Shown here: in pieces, positions 57,538-64,000 of the stretch
How positions within the stretch are numbered: position 1 is the first letter of the stretch
How the letters are laid out: each line of letters starts with the position of its first letter
Notes under the pieces: generated by a model
The model's database searches: none
What the model was told of the DNA's origin: nothing
What the model saw: the letters and a program-made list of their open reading frames with translations, nothing else
Program-made: the position numbers and the translations under genes
DNA from: Oscillospiraceae bacterium
GTDB taxonomy: Bacteria; Bacillota_A; Clostridia; Oscillospirales; Oscillospiraceae
Direction: 5' to 3'
DNA length: 64,000 bases
Assembly (NCBI GenBank): GCA_017481325.1
Contig: JAFUPG010000061.1
Coordinates: forward strand, 1-64,000

Positions 57538-59484
57538 TTAGGAAGAGAAATGCAGCCGCAGAGATACTGTCAGTGCCGTCATGTCGTCCTCCCCCGAGAT
57601 GCCGGAAATCAGATAGGCTGCCAAAGCAACCGACGATCGGCCGGTATAGCTTCTCAGTGCCTCCTCGATCTCCTCGCCGCAAGCGCCGTCGCTCCGCAGC
57701 ACCAGCAGTTCCCCTCCCGACAGGGACAGCAAATACCGCTCCGGGATGTGTTCTCCTCCCACCCCCACTCCCGGAGGCGGTGATGCTGTCCCGATTTTTT
57801 TGACCTCTTCACCGCTGCGGTAATAGCTGGGGGCAGAGCCCCATTTCAACAGCTCCGCCTGGCCTGTTTGCAGATCAATGGAAAGCAGATCCACTGTGGT
57901 AAAGCGATCTTCTCCCCGGAGCAGCTCTGCCCCATTGAGGAGCTTTAAGGCATTTTCCGGGCACATGCCGCTCTTTAAAAGCTCCTCCAGAAGGGAAATG
58001 GTCTCGCCGCTCATTTGGGAGGCCGCTTCCCCGCTCCCCATGCCGTCGCACAGCAGAATATAGTAATGCCTTCCTATGTAAAATCGGCGGCTTCGATCGC
58101 CGTTGACCATTGCGCCCTCTCTGCTCATGCTGCACACACCCACCTCCGGCAGATAGGTATCGTAGCCCAGTCTGTCAACAGAGTTTCGGTGCCCGGTGGA
58201 TAACAGGAACTCCTCAATGCAGCGCAGCTCCTGCGCAACCACCATACTGCTCTCCCGTAAACGCATTCTGTACTGCCTGCGAAAGAGCATGCCCTCCAAC
58301 TCCTGATTGACCGCTGTGACGAAACCCTCCAGGTGACAGCAATTCTCCCGGAAACTCCTGGGAAAGTCCTCCGCTGCGGCGGTTCCTGCGGTAATGATCC
58401 CACGGGCGGCGCTATTCAGGGCGCTGCAGGTCTCTTCCTGCCGGTCGACCCAGCAGCGATGAAACCGTTCGCAGCAGCGGCAGACACATTCCGCAGCCCC
58501 GTCATATACACTCTCCGCCTCGCTCTCACAGGGCACATCTGCCTCCCGGGGCAATTGCTCGCGCAGCAGGCGAATAACCCTTGCCGCATTTCGCAGCACA
58601 GAATTGTAATCTTCCCGGGATTCCTCTTTCTTCACCGCAGATAATAAGGGAATGCGGCGCAACAGTAAGCCCAGGGCCGTACCGGCGGCCAAGGCAAAGC
58701 AATCCGCTATGGGATGTGGGGAAAACAGCAGCAATATCAGAGCGCCCATCATCAGGAAGCCCGCACCATAGATTGGCAGGTTCTTTTTATCATATTTTTG
58801 CAGAATAACCGAAGGGATGGCGAGAGCCAAAGAAGCGCTGGGAACTGCGCCGTGGCTCAGATCCAACGCCAAGCCAAAGGCAATTGCCGCCTTGGGGGAG
58901 CCCAGAGCGACGCAGAAGGCGCAGGCAAGAAGCAGGCCGGGGTCAATGCCAAGCTCCAGGGAACTGAGGCCGCAAAGGATCCCAGCCACAGCTATGATTG
59001 CCGCACCACGGTCCCGGAGCATGGCTCTGCGGAAAGTGGCCGCCGCCAGAGCGCAAACCGCTCCCTGTAGGAGCCATTGAGGGATTTCCGAGGCAGTATG
59101 TAAGCCGATCCCCCGGAGAAGCAGCCAAAGAACTGCGCTCATCAATGGGAAAAACCAGTATTTTTCCGGTAGCGCCGTCCCCTGAAACACCAAAACAGAG
59201 GCCAGAATCAGCAGGCTCATCACCACAAGCTCCACAGAGCGAATGCCATCCGTAAATAGCAGATACCCGCTCACTGCGCCGAAACCTGCGGAAAAGCTGC
59301 AGAATCCCGGCGGAAAAGCACTGATCAGACAGGCTGCCAGAGGGATCGGTGATCCCATTAGCTTTGCCGGGGACATCAAAAACCCGGCTGCAAAGCTGCA
59401 AAGCCCTTGCAACAGCTGACGTCCCCGCAAATTCTGCTTTCTCAATGAACGCTTTGGGTGCAAAGGGACACGGCTCTCCTTCAT
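57538..59484 (-). CDS. spoIIE: Stage II sporulation protein E (PP2C-type phosphatase)
   Basis: A 648-aa membrane phosphatase that dephosphorylates SpoIIAA-P and activates sigma-F in the forespore. About ten hydrophobic segments span residues 25-285. A linker region (290-425) contains a Cys-rich stretch (AAECVCRCCERFHRCW). The C-terminal PP2C domain (about 430-648) keeps metal motifs LLCDGMGSGEAASQMSG and GEDRFTTVDLLSIDL, plus LSGEDDMTALTV-like ISGEDDMTALTVSL. Bacillus SpoIIE is about 827 aa, so the central region is shorter here, as in other Clostridia. With cotJ this supports an endospore former. No terminator is seen upstream, and it is monocistronic. Confidence 0.93.
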   Translation of the reverse strand: MKESRVPLHPKRSLRKQNLRGRQLLQGLCSFAAGFLMSPAKLMGSPIPLAACLISAFPPGFCSFSAGFGAVSGYLLFTDGIRSVELVVMSLLILASVLVFQGTALPEKYWFFPLMSAVLWLLLRGIGLHTASEIPQWLLQGAVCALAAATFRRAMLRDRGAAIIAVAGILCGLSSLELGIDPGLLLACAFCVALGSPKAAIAFGLALDLSHGAVPSASLALAIPSVILQKYDKKNLPIYGAGFLMMGALILLLFSPHPIADCFALAAGTALGLLLRRIPLLSAVKKEESREDYNSVLRNAARVIRLLREQLPREADVPCESEAESVYDGAAECVCRCCERFHRCWVDRQEETCSALNSAARGIITAGTAAAEDFPRSFRENCCHLEGFVTAVNQELEGMLFRRQYRMRLRESSMVVAQELRCIEEFLLSTGHRNSVDRLGYDTYLPEVGVCSMSREGAMVNGDRSRRFYIGRHYYILLCDGMGSGEAASQMSGETISLLEELLKSGMCPENALKLLNGAELLRGEDRFTTVDLLSIDLQTGQAELLKWGSAPSYYRSGEEVKKIGTASPPPGVGVGGEHIPERYLLSLSGGELLVLRSDGACGEEIEEALRSYTGRSSVALAAYLISGISGEDDMTALTVSLRLHFSS

Positions 59485-59578
59485 TTATCCTTTCCTCCTG
59501 AATCAATCTGCGCCGATTTTACCATTTCGGTGGCAAATCTTCTGTCGGGAAAAGGGATCGGAAATGTTTATGACAAAA

Positions 59579-59607
59579 TTGACAGGAAAAACCGGATGTG
59601 TTATCAT
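59579..59607 (+). promoter_or_regulatory. Predicted sigma-A promoter for the CYTH gene
   Basis: TTGACA (59579-59584) and TATCAT (59602-59607) are spaced by 17 bases, followed by AAGGAGGCG. Confidence 0.75.
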
Positions 59608-59630
59608 ATTAATATAAGGAGGCGAGTTCC

Positions 59631-60236
59631 ATGGGAAAAGAATTGGAATATAAGCTGGAAGTTGGCGATATCCAGCTTTTGGATCAGATTATGGCAGACC
59701 CCCTGCTGGAGGCATTGGCGGCCGAGCCCTTCACCGAGACTGCCATGCGAACCGAGTACTACGACGCCGCAGATTCCCGTTTTTCCCGTCGCCACTGGAC
59801 ACTGCGGAAACGGCAGGAAGGACGGAACTCTGTGGTCTGCGTAAAAACCCCCACGGTTGAGAGCCACACCCGTGGCGAATGGGAAATTCAGTCTGAGGTG
59901 CTGGACGACCGTGCCATTGTCCGGCTGGTGGAAGCCGGTGCACCGAAGGAGCTGCTGTTTCTCTATGGCCTTGGAGATGTGGAACCTGTCTGCGGCGCTA
60001 AATTCCTGCGGCAGCACAGAATGCTGCGCTTCCCTGACGGAAGTGAGGCAGAGCTGGCCTGCGACCGGGGCGTGCTTGTGGGGAAAACAGAGCAACTCCC
60101 CCTCTGCGAAATGGAGTTGGAACTTTACAAAGGAGCGCCGGAGGAGATGATCCGTCTGGTGCGCTATCTCTGCGATACCTATGCTCTGCAAGAACAACCC
60201 AAAAGCAAAGTCGCCCGTGCACGCAGCTTAAAGTGA
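59631..60236 (+). CDS. CYTH-domain phosphatase (triphosphate tunnel metalloenzyme)
   Basis: A 201-aa protein of the CYTH superfamily, hydrolysing triphosphates such as inorganic tripolyphosphate or thiamine triphosphate. The ExExK signature is in GKELEYKLEVGD (residues 2-13). Alternating charged strands follow, as in tunnel metalloenzymes (MRTEYYDAADSRF, HWTLRKRQEG, VVCVKTP, GEWEIQSEVL, AELACDRGVL, CEMELELYKG). It has its own promoter and AAGGAGG site. Its 3' end overlaps the convergent MFS gene by 9 bases. Confidence 0.9.
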   Translation: MGKELEYKLEVGDIQLLDQIMADPLLEALAAEPFTETAMRTEYYDAADSRFSRRHWTLRKRQEGRNSVVCVKTPTVESHTRGEWEIQSEVLDDRAIVRLVEAGAPKELLFLYGLGDVEPVCGAKFLRQHRMLRFPDGSEAELACDRGVLVGKTEQLPLCEMELELYKGAPEEMIRLVRYLCDTYALQEQPKSKVARARSLK

Positions 60237-61643
60237 GGTTTTTCGAGCGTTTCCCTCTCCGGAGAGTTTAGGAAGGCACAAAACAACCAGAATGCTAAGG
60301 AATACGCAAACAAGCTCCACCACAGCCAGGGAATGAACGGAACGAACCGCTGCATCCGCAGCGCCGATCCCCTTGGAGATGAGCGCTGTGATCCGATTGG
60401 TAAAATATGGGACAAAAACCGCAACACCGAAGGGCGCTGCCAGATCCCGGAAGAGACCGTAAGTTCCGGTGCCCACCCCAGCATCCTCCGGAGTCAGTCC
60501 GTGTAAGATGATTTTCATGAAAATCGTCCCGTTTGCCCCAAGTCCGAAGCCCAGCAGCCCCAGCGCCAACATAAAAAACAGTACCGAAGTCCCAGCAGAG
60601 AATAAAAGCTGCAAAGCACAGCCTACAAAGGTCAGGAGCAATGATAAGAACAGGACTCTTTTGGGTGCGATCCGCCCCGCCAAAGGCCCCAACAGCAAGG
60701 CGCCCAGTGACATGCCCAAATACATCACAGAAATAGCATAGCCCGATATTTCACTGTTCTCGGGCTGTGTATATTTCAGGAACACAATAGTATTGGTCAT
60801 ATTGGCCTGCATCAAGCCCTGAGTAAGAAACAGTGCGGCAATGCACAGAAAAAAGGTTCTGCGCTTAATAAAGCTTCCCGGGAGAATGGGATTCTTCTTA
60901 TTTCGCTCTACCAGGAGCAGTCCAATCAGACCGGCAACCGCCGCCGCAAATACGGCTAAAAACCGCTTTGATGTCCAGCCAAAATTCTGACCAAAGGACG
61001 GAATGCATAGCAAGAGACTAAAAAAGATCAGCACAAATACCGCACCACTGCCGTCAAAATTCTGTAGTTTGGCTCTTTTACTCTTTTGACCGAAGGTGCT
61101 GATCCAGGAAATCATAAATACCACTGCGCAGATTCCCACACAGATCCACAGCATCATTCGCCAGCTGTAATTTTCCGTAATCAAGCCGCCCAGCGCCGGG
61201 CCAAAAATCACCGATGCGCTGGAAATCAACATATAGGCGGTGAAACCGTTTGCCACCCGGTCTTTTGGAAACTCTGTGACAATATAAGCCAGAATCACGG
61301 GCGCAAGAGCAGCTGATCCAATACCAACCACAAAGCGAGCGATCAGCATGAACGCCAATGAATTCGCTATGGCAGATAAAATATTACCCAATTTGAACAC
61401 AGCGATTCCAAGAAGTAAGGCATTTCTCCGTCCCACAATATCACCGAATTTTCCCAGAATCGGAGCAAATGCCGCCGTGGCCATGGCCTGCGCCAGGGCT
61501 GTCCAGGTGGTATTCTGATAGGCAATTCCAAGCTCATGCACAAAAGCAGGACCTAAGACCGTGGAAAAGCCGCCAACAATGCCAATGAGGAAAGCCGCCA
61601 GGGCATACGGAATAAAACCCCTTTGATAAGCTGTCAATTTCAT
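60228..61643 (-). CDS. MFS transporter (drug-exporter type)
   Basis: A 471-aa membrane protein, 12-14 hydrophobic segments. The start is ATG 61643 (MKLTAYQRGFIPYALAAFLI) after AGGGAGTGTAGG; a longer upstream frame has no site. Motif A is LGKFGDIVGRRNALLLG between segments 2 and 3, and the fourth segment contains VGIGSAALAPVILAYIV, matching DHA-type exporters. Substrate unknown. The gene lies downstream of the MerR regulator on the same strand, with an inverted repeat (ACACTCCCTATACAGAGAGTGT, 61650-61671) over its start region. Confidence 0.88.
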   Translation of the reverse strand: MKLTAYQRGFIPYALAAFLIGIVGGFSTVLGPAFVHELGIAYQNTTWTALAQAMATAAFAPILGKFGDIVGRRNALLLGIAVFKLGNILSAIANSLAFMLIARFVVGIGSAALAPVILAYIVTEFPKDRVANGFTAYMLISSASVIFGPALGGLITENYSWRMMLWICVGICAVVFMISWISTFGQKSKRAKLQNFDGSGAVFVLIFFSLLLCIPSFGQNFGWTSKRFLAVFAAAVAGLIGLLLVERNKKNPILPGSFIKRRTFFLCIAALFLTQGLMQANMTNTIVFLKYTQPENSEISGYAISVMYLGMSLGALLLGPLAGRIAPKRVLFLSLLLTFVGCALQLLFSAGTSVLFFMLALGLLGFGLGANGTIFMKIILHGLTPEDAGVGTGTYGLFRDLAAPFGVAVFVPYFTNRITALISKGIGAADAAVRSVHSLAVVELVCVFLSILVVLCLPKLSGEGNARKTSL

Positions 61644-61649
61644 GATCCT

Positions 61650-61671
61650 ACACTCCCTATACAGAGAGTGT
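61650..61671. promoter_or_regulatory. Inverted repeat immediately upstream of the MFS gene
   Basis: ACACTC / GAGTGT arms are separated by 10 bases (CCTATACAGA) within 10 bases of the start codon, and the ribosome site lies inside it. It could be the binding site of the adjacent MerR-type regulator. Confidence 0.5.
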
Positions 61672-61721
61672 GCCCTATATATCAGGAAATATTTATGAAC
61701 AAACAAATCTGCATATAATTA

Positions 61722-61750
61722 AGCTGCCTACCCTTTTTAGGGGCAGGCAG
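61722..61750 (-). terminator. Weak terminator after the MerR gene
   Basis: Minus strand CTGCCTGCCC / GGGTAGGCAG arms with an AAAAA-containing loop; the T-run is poor, so partial readthrough into the MFS gene is possible. Confidence 0.5.
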
Positions 61751-61755
61751 TTGAC

Positions 61756-62211
61756 TTATTTGAATAGTGTATCATAGGTGTTGCAAAGCCGTAAGACATC
61801 AGGAAAAGATCCTCGCAGAATCACTCGTCCGATCGGATCTACCTCTTCAAAGGAAAAGTGAATATTCTGATAATTTCCATTGGAAATCTCCTTGCAGAAG
61901 AATTCCATGACTGCCGTCCTATGCTCCTTTGACACATCCAGCACCAGGCAGGCATCATTACCATGGCTCCGGGTATCAGTCAGAAAATCATAAATCAGGG
62001 CATTCTTTTTTGCTGAAATACTGGGCTTTACAGAAGGATGCCGCATAAAAGAATACAGTTGCTCTGCAGTAAACCGCCACTGACCGTCTGGCTTTTCGCC
62101 CTCTAAGAAGCCGAGAGAGAGATAATTGCGAATCGTACGATCTGTCAGACCGGTCATCATAACAACTTGTCCGATCGTATAGCTTTCGTCGTGCAATATT
62201 TCATTATTCAT
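61756..62211 (-). CDS. MerR-family helix-turn-helix regulator
   Basis: A 151-aa protein. The start is ATG 62211 (MNNEILHDESYTIGQVVMMT) with GGAG 9 bases upstream. The winged HTH reads YTIGQVVMMTGLTDRTIRNYLSLGFLEGEKPDGQWRF, typical of MerR but with a short following helix (AEQLYSFMRH). The rest (about 60-151) is a mixed alpha/beta effector domain that I do not recognise (YDFLTDTRSHGNDACLVLDV). It is upstream of, and same strand as, the MFS exporter and probably controls it. Confidence 0.85.
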   Translation of the reverse strand: MNNEILHDESYTIGQVVMMTGLTDRTIRNYLSLGFLEGEKPDGQWRFTAEQLYSFMRHPSVKPSISAKKNALIYDFLTDTRSHGNDACLVLDVSKEHRTAVMEFFCKEISNGNYQNIHFSFEEVDPIGRVILRGSFPDVLRLCNTYDTLFK

Positions 62212-62359
62212 AATAAAACTCCGTTTCATAAATAGTCATCATGCATGATCTGACTTTATTGTAAAACAGAGACATAACAAAATCAATTTGAAAAAGCGTG
62301 ACAATTTCATACAGACCGACGGACTGTTATAACATATGCAGAATACCCGCAATAGTATA

Positions 62360-62394
62360 AGCCGCCTGCCAATGTTTCAGGGCAGGCGGCTTGT
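62360..62394. terminator. Bidirectional hairpin beyond the partial membrane gene
   Basis: AAGCCGCCTGCC / GGGCAGGCGGCTT arms with a 9-base loop are followed by GTTTTATTTG on the plus strand. It ends the minus-strand gene at 62396. Confidence 0.75.
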
Positions 62395-62395
62395 T

Positions 62396-64000
62396 TTATT
62401 TGACGGTTTCGCAGCTAAGGATCAAGCCGGAAGAATGGGATAGCTTCACCCGGTCACCGGGCTCTAATAAAAGCATTGCTTCGTGGGTGCTTGCCTTTGC
62501 CTTATAGATTTTATCGGATTCGTCAATCAGGTAGATGTAGGTATTCCCGTCGATATCGATGTACTTTATCTGCGCAATGGTAATGACAATCTCCTCTGCA
62601 TCCGTAGCAGGCGGATCGAACTCTAATCCCAATGCGGCTCTGTATTTCTGAATGCATTCCTCCTGAGTGGTGGCTGTGGTTACGATATTATACTGCTCCA
62701 CATTAACCATGGCATAGAGCTTGACCAATCCGCCCGCATCCTTCAGAACCATAATATAGGTAGGATTCCCGTCAATGTTAATCAAGGACGGGAAGGATGC
62801 CTGATAGCCCTTCTCCTGAACCTCACCCTCTGCCGCAGCCATGGCGGATTTCTCATCCGCACCGGCAATGCTGTAATAGCGACTTTCTCCCGTTCTCTCG
62901 TTGGCCAAAAGGAAGCCGATATTGGAGCTGTCACCGTTTACGGATGTGATGCCGGTATAAATCCAGATGTCTCCGTCCTTGGCAACATAGCCGTAATCCG
63001 GAATGCTACTCTCTCCCTCAGAATCCTCTTCGGTTTTCGAAGTAGTAACCCGTTTGCAATCCTTCTTCCCGAACAGGCTGTTCAGATAACCGTTGTTCAG
63101 CATACCGTACCAGTTATACTGCTGACAGATCAGATCACCGGAGAAAACTACATCCACCCAGCGGGGAATCTCGGAAAGCTCATATCGAACGACCTCTCCG
63201 CTGACAGGGTCCATCACCAAGCAACCGCTTACGGTTTCACCGCCGAACAAGTTGATGGTTTTTTCAATAATAGAAGCCACATAGTAGGGCTTTCCCGCCT
63301 CATCGATCTCAAAATGGAGATTATCCAGCATTAGGGTCGGATACTTCATCCACATATGCCGACGGGCATCCTGGAAAAAGAAGGCGGAAGGAACGTATTT
63401 CATTCCCTCGGATTCAATATAGGAAGCAGACATGGAGACAGGATCAACCGTAACATATCCTCTGACGCCGTTATCCTTATGATTGATCCATTTGAAGAAA
63501 CCGGCATACTCCAGGGCTGAAACCTTAATGGGTTTCCCGTTATAGTCAATCTGAGAATAATCGTCGGACACATCAAACTGACTCACAACATCCGAAAGAG
63601 CACCGATCTCCCGATCACCCAACATTCTGGCAGATGCGGTATCCATCAAGGCAATTGAATCCGTTCCCACCGACTCGGCCAAATCAGCAGCAAAATCAGA
63701 TTCTTTTACCTTCAAAATTTCAGAATAAGAACCGGCATTAAATACAGTACTGCTGATAAAAAGGATAAACAGAGCCAAAGCAGCAACACCAATGGGCGCA
63801 AGATAATGATGAATATGGAAATAAAGCTTCTTTGTTTTTACCGTCTTACCCTTGGGACCTTTTTGCTTTGTGACAGTCTCAATTCCGAAATCCTTACAGC
63901 CTCGTGCAGCACGGGTAACGAAAAGAAATACCAAAAATGCAAAATCTACAATCAGCCACAAACCGAAGTTATGTATATTGATTGCAGGACAGAACAAATA
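62396..64000 (-). CDS. Large membrane-anchored protein, N-terminus outside window
   Basis: The frame is open to the window edge, so the first residues are missing; at least 534 codons are visible. Two hydrophobic segments lie near the visible N-terminus (WLIVDFAFLVFLFV and IGVAALALFILFISSTVF), with a basic Gly/Lys-rich loop between them (KQKGPKGKTVKTKK). The remaining 440 residues are acidic, extracytoplasmic in prediction, and lack recognised motifs. Repeated elements such as GGLVKLYAMVN and GNPTYIMVLKD resemble PepSY or beta-propeller-like strands. Function unknown. Confidence 0.75.
   Translation of the reverse strand, partial: YLFCPAINIHNFGLWLIVDFAFLVFLFVTRAARGCKDFGIETVTKQKGPKGKTVKTKKLYFHIHHYLAPIGVAALALFILFISSTVFNAGSYSEILKVKESDFAADLAESVGTDSIALMDTASARMLGDREIGALSDVVSQFDVSDDYSQIDYNGKPIKVSALEYAGFFKWINHKDNGVRGYVTVDPVSMSASYIESEGMKYVPSAFFFQDARRHMWMKYPTLMLDNLHFEIDEAGKPYYVASIIEKTINLFGGETVSGCLVMDPVSGEVVRYELSEIPRWVDVVFSGDLICQQYNWYGMLNNGYLNSLFGKKDCKRVTTSKTEEDSEGESSIPDYGYVAKDGDIWIYTGITSVNGDSSNIGFLLANERTGESRYYSIAGADEKSAMAAAEGEVQEKGYQASFPSLINIDGNPTYIMVLKDAGGLVKLYAMVNVEQYNIVTTATTQEECIQKYRAALGLEFDPPATDAEEIVITIAQIKYIDIDGNTYIYLIDESDKIYKAKASTHEAMLLLEPGDRVKLSHSSGLILSCETVK

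Overview
This window looks like chromosome from a spore-forming, anaerobic clostridium, most likely an Oscillospiraceae-type gut bacterium (Oscillibacter/Lawsonibacter/Flavonifractor-like). The lineage is inferred from gene content and was not tested by any search. Supporting content: spore genes (cotJA/cotJB fusion, cotJC, spoIIE), an [FeFe] hydrogenase with an H-cluster, several S-layer-homology (SLH) proteins, FeoAB with a Cys-rich companion, histidine fermentation through formiminotetrahydrofolate, GC-rich codons and strong AGGAGG-type ribosome sites. I found no rRNA, tRNA, CRISPR array, phage module or complete insertion sequence.

Layout. 1-9 kb: end of asnS, a MalY/PatB lyase, an alanyl-tRNA editing protein, then a translation/housekeeping run rlmA-prfA-tsaC(Sua5)-coaE, with coaE fused in frame to an M18 aminopeptidase. 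9-15 kb: a SHOCT membrane protein that appears frameshifted, an AT-rich island with a structured leader and a membrane/coiled-coil protein, yebC, the nif3-trmK pair, a zinc-ribbon/LURP-one-like protein, a DUF1858 protein and an XRE regulator. 15-26.8 kb: a lipoprotein divergent from the XRE regulator, a D-aminoacylase, phosphoglycerate mutase plus a DUF3786 protein, a CcdA/TlpA thiol-redox cassette, a TetR-controlled ABC exporter and a 5'-truncated GH3 glucosidase. 26.8-33.2 kb: histidine catabolism hutH-hutU-ftcD-hutI-fchA behind a strong sigma-A promoter, with hutU broken by a one-base frameshift. 33.2-35.7 kb: NUDIX hydrolase, cotJ spore-coat genes and a LytTR-PAS protein. 35.7-49.8 kb: a surface-protein island with a CotH-like kinase carrying SLH repeats, a 1904-aa phosphodiester glycosidase/metallophosphatase SLH protein, an [FeFe] hydrogenase, a 1246-aa SLH/calcium-repeat/vWA/lipase protein and a small membrane protein. 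50-54.5 kb: YgjV, a 60-aa orphan, a protein with two related winged-helix units, a Mor-like regulator, AIM24 and YchF. 54.6-57.3 kb: the feo locus, whose palindromes suggest DtxR-type iron control. 57.5-64 kb: spoIIE, CYTH phosphatase, MFS exporter with a MerR regulator, and a membrane protein cut by the window end.

How the genes work together. The hut operon would convert histidine to glutamate, ammonia and methenyl-tetrahydrofolate, one-carbon units useful to an anaerobe. The CcdA-TlpA pair would move reducing power to thiols outside the membrane. The SLH proteins would sit on the peptidoglycan-linked cell wall and display a kinase fold, phosphoester hydrolases, a vWA adhesion domain and a lipase.

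Three places (hutU at 29651, the SHOCT gene at 9940, the coaE fusion at about 7550) sit at short homopolymers where one base more or fewer changes the gene model, so base-level accuracy there needs checking. Dispersed short repeats are also notable: a three-copy element with inverted ends (3585, 18304, 49901), one copy of which carries a second palindromic element of a type I recall from other bacteria, and two exact two-copy tandem duplications (20 bp at 2261, 25 bp at 26713).
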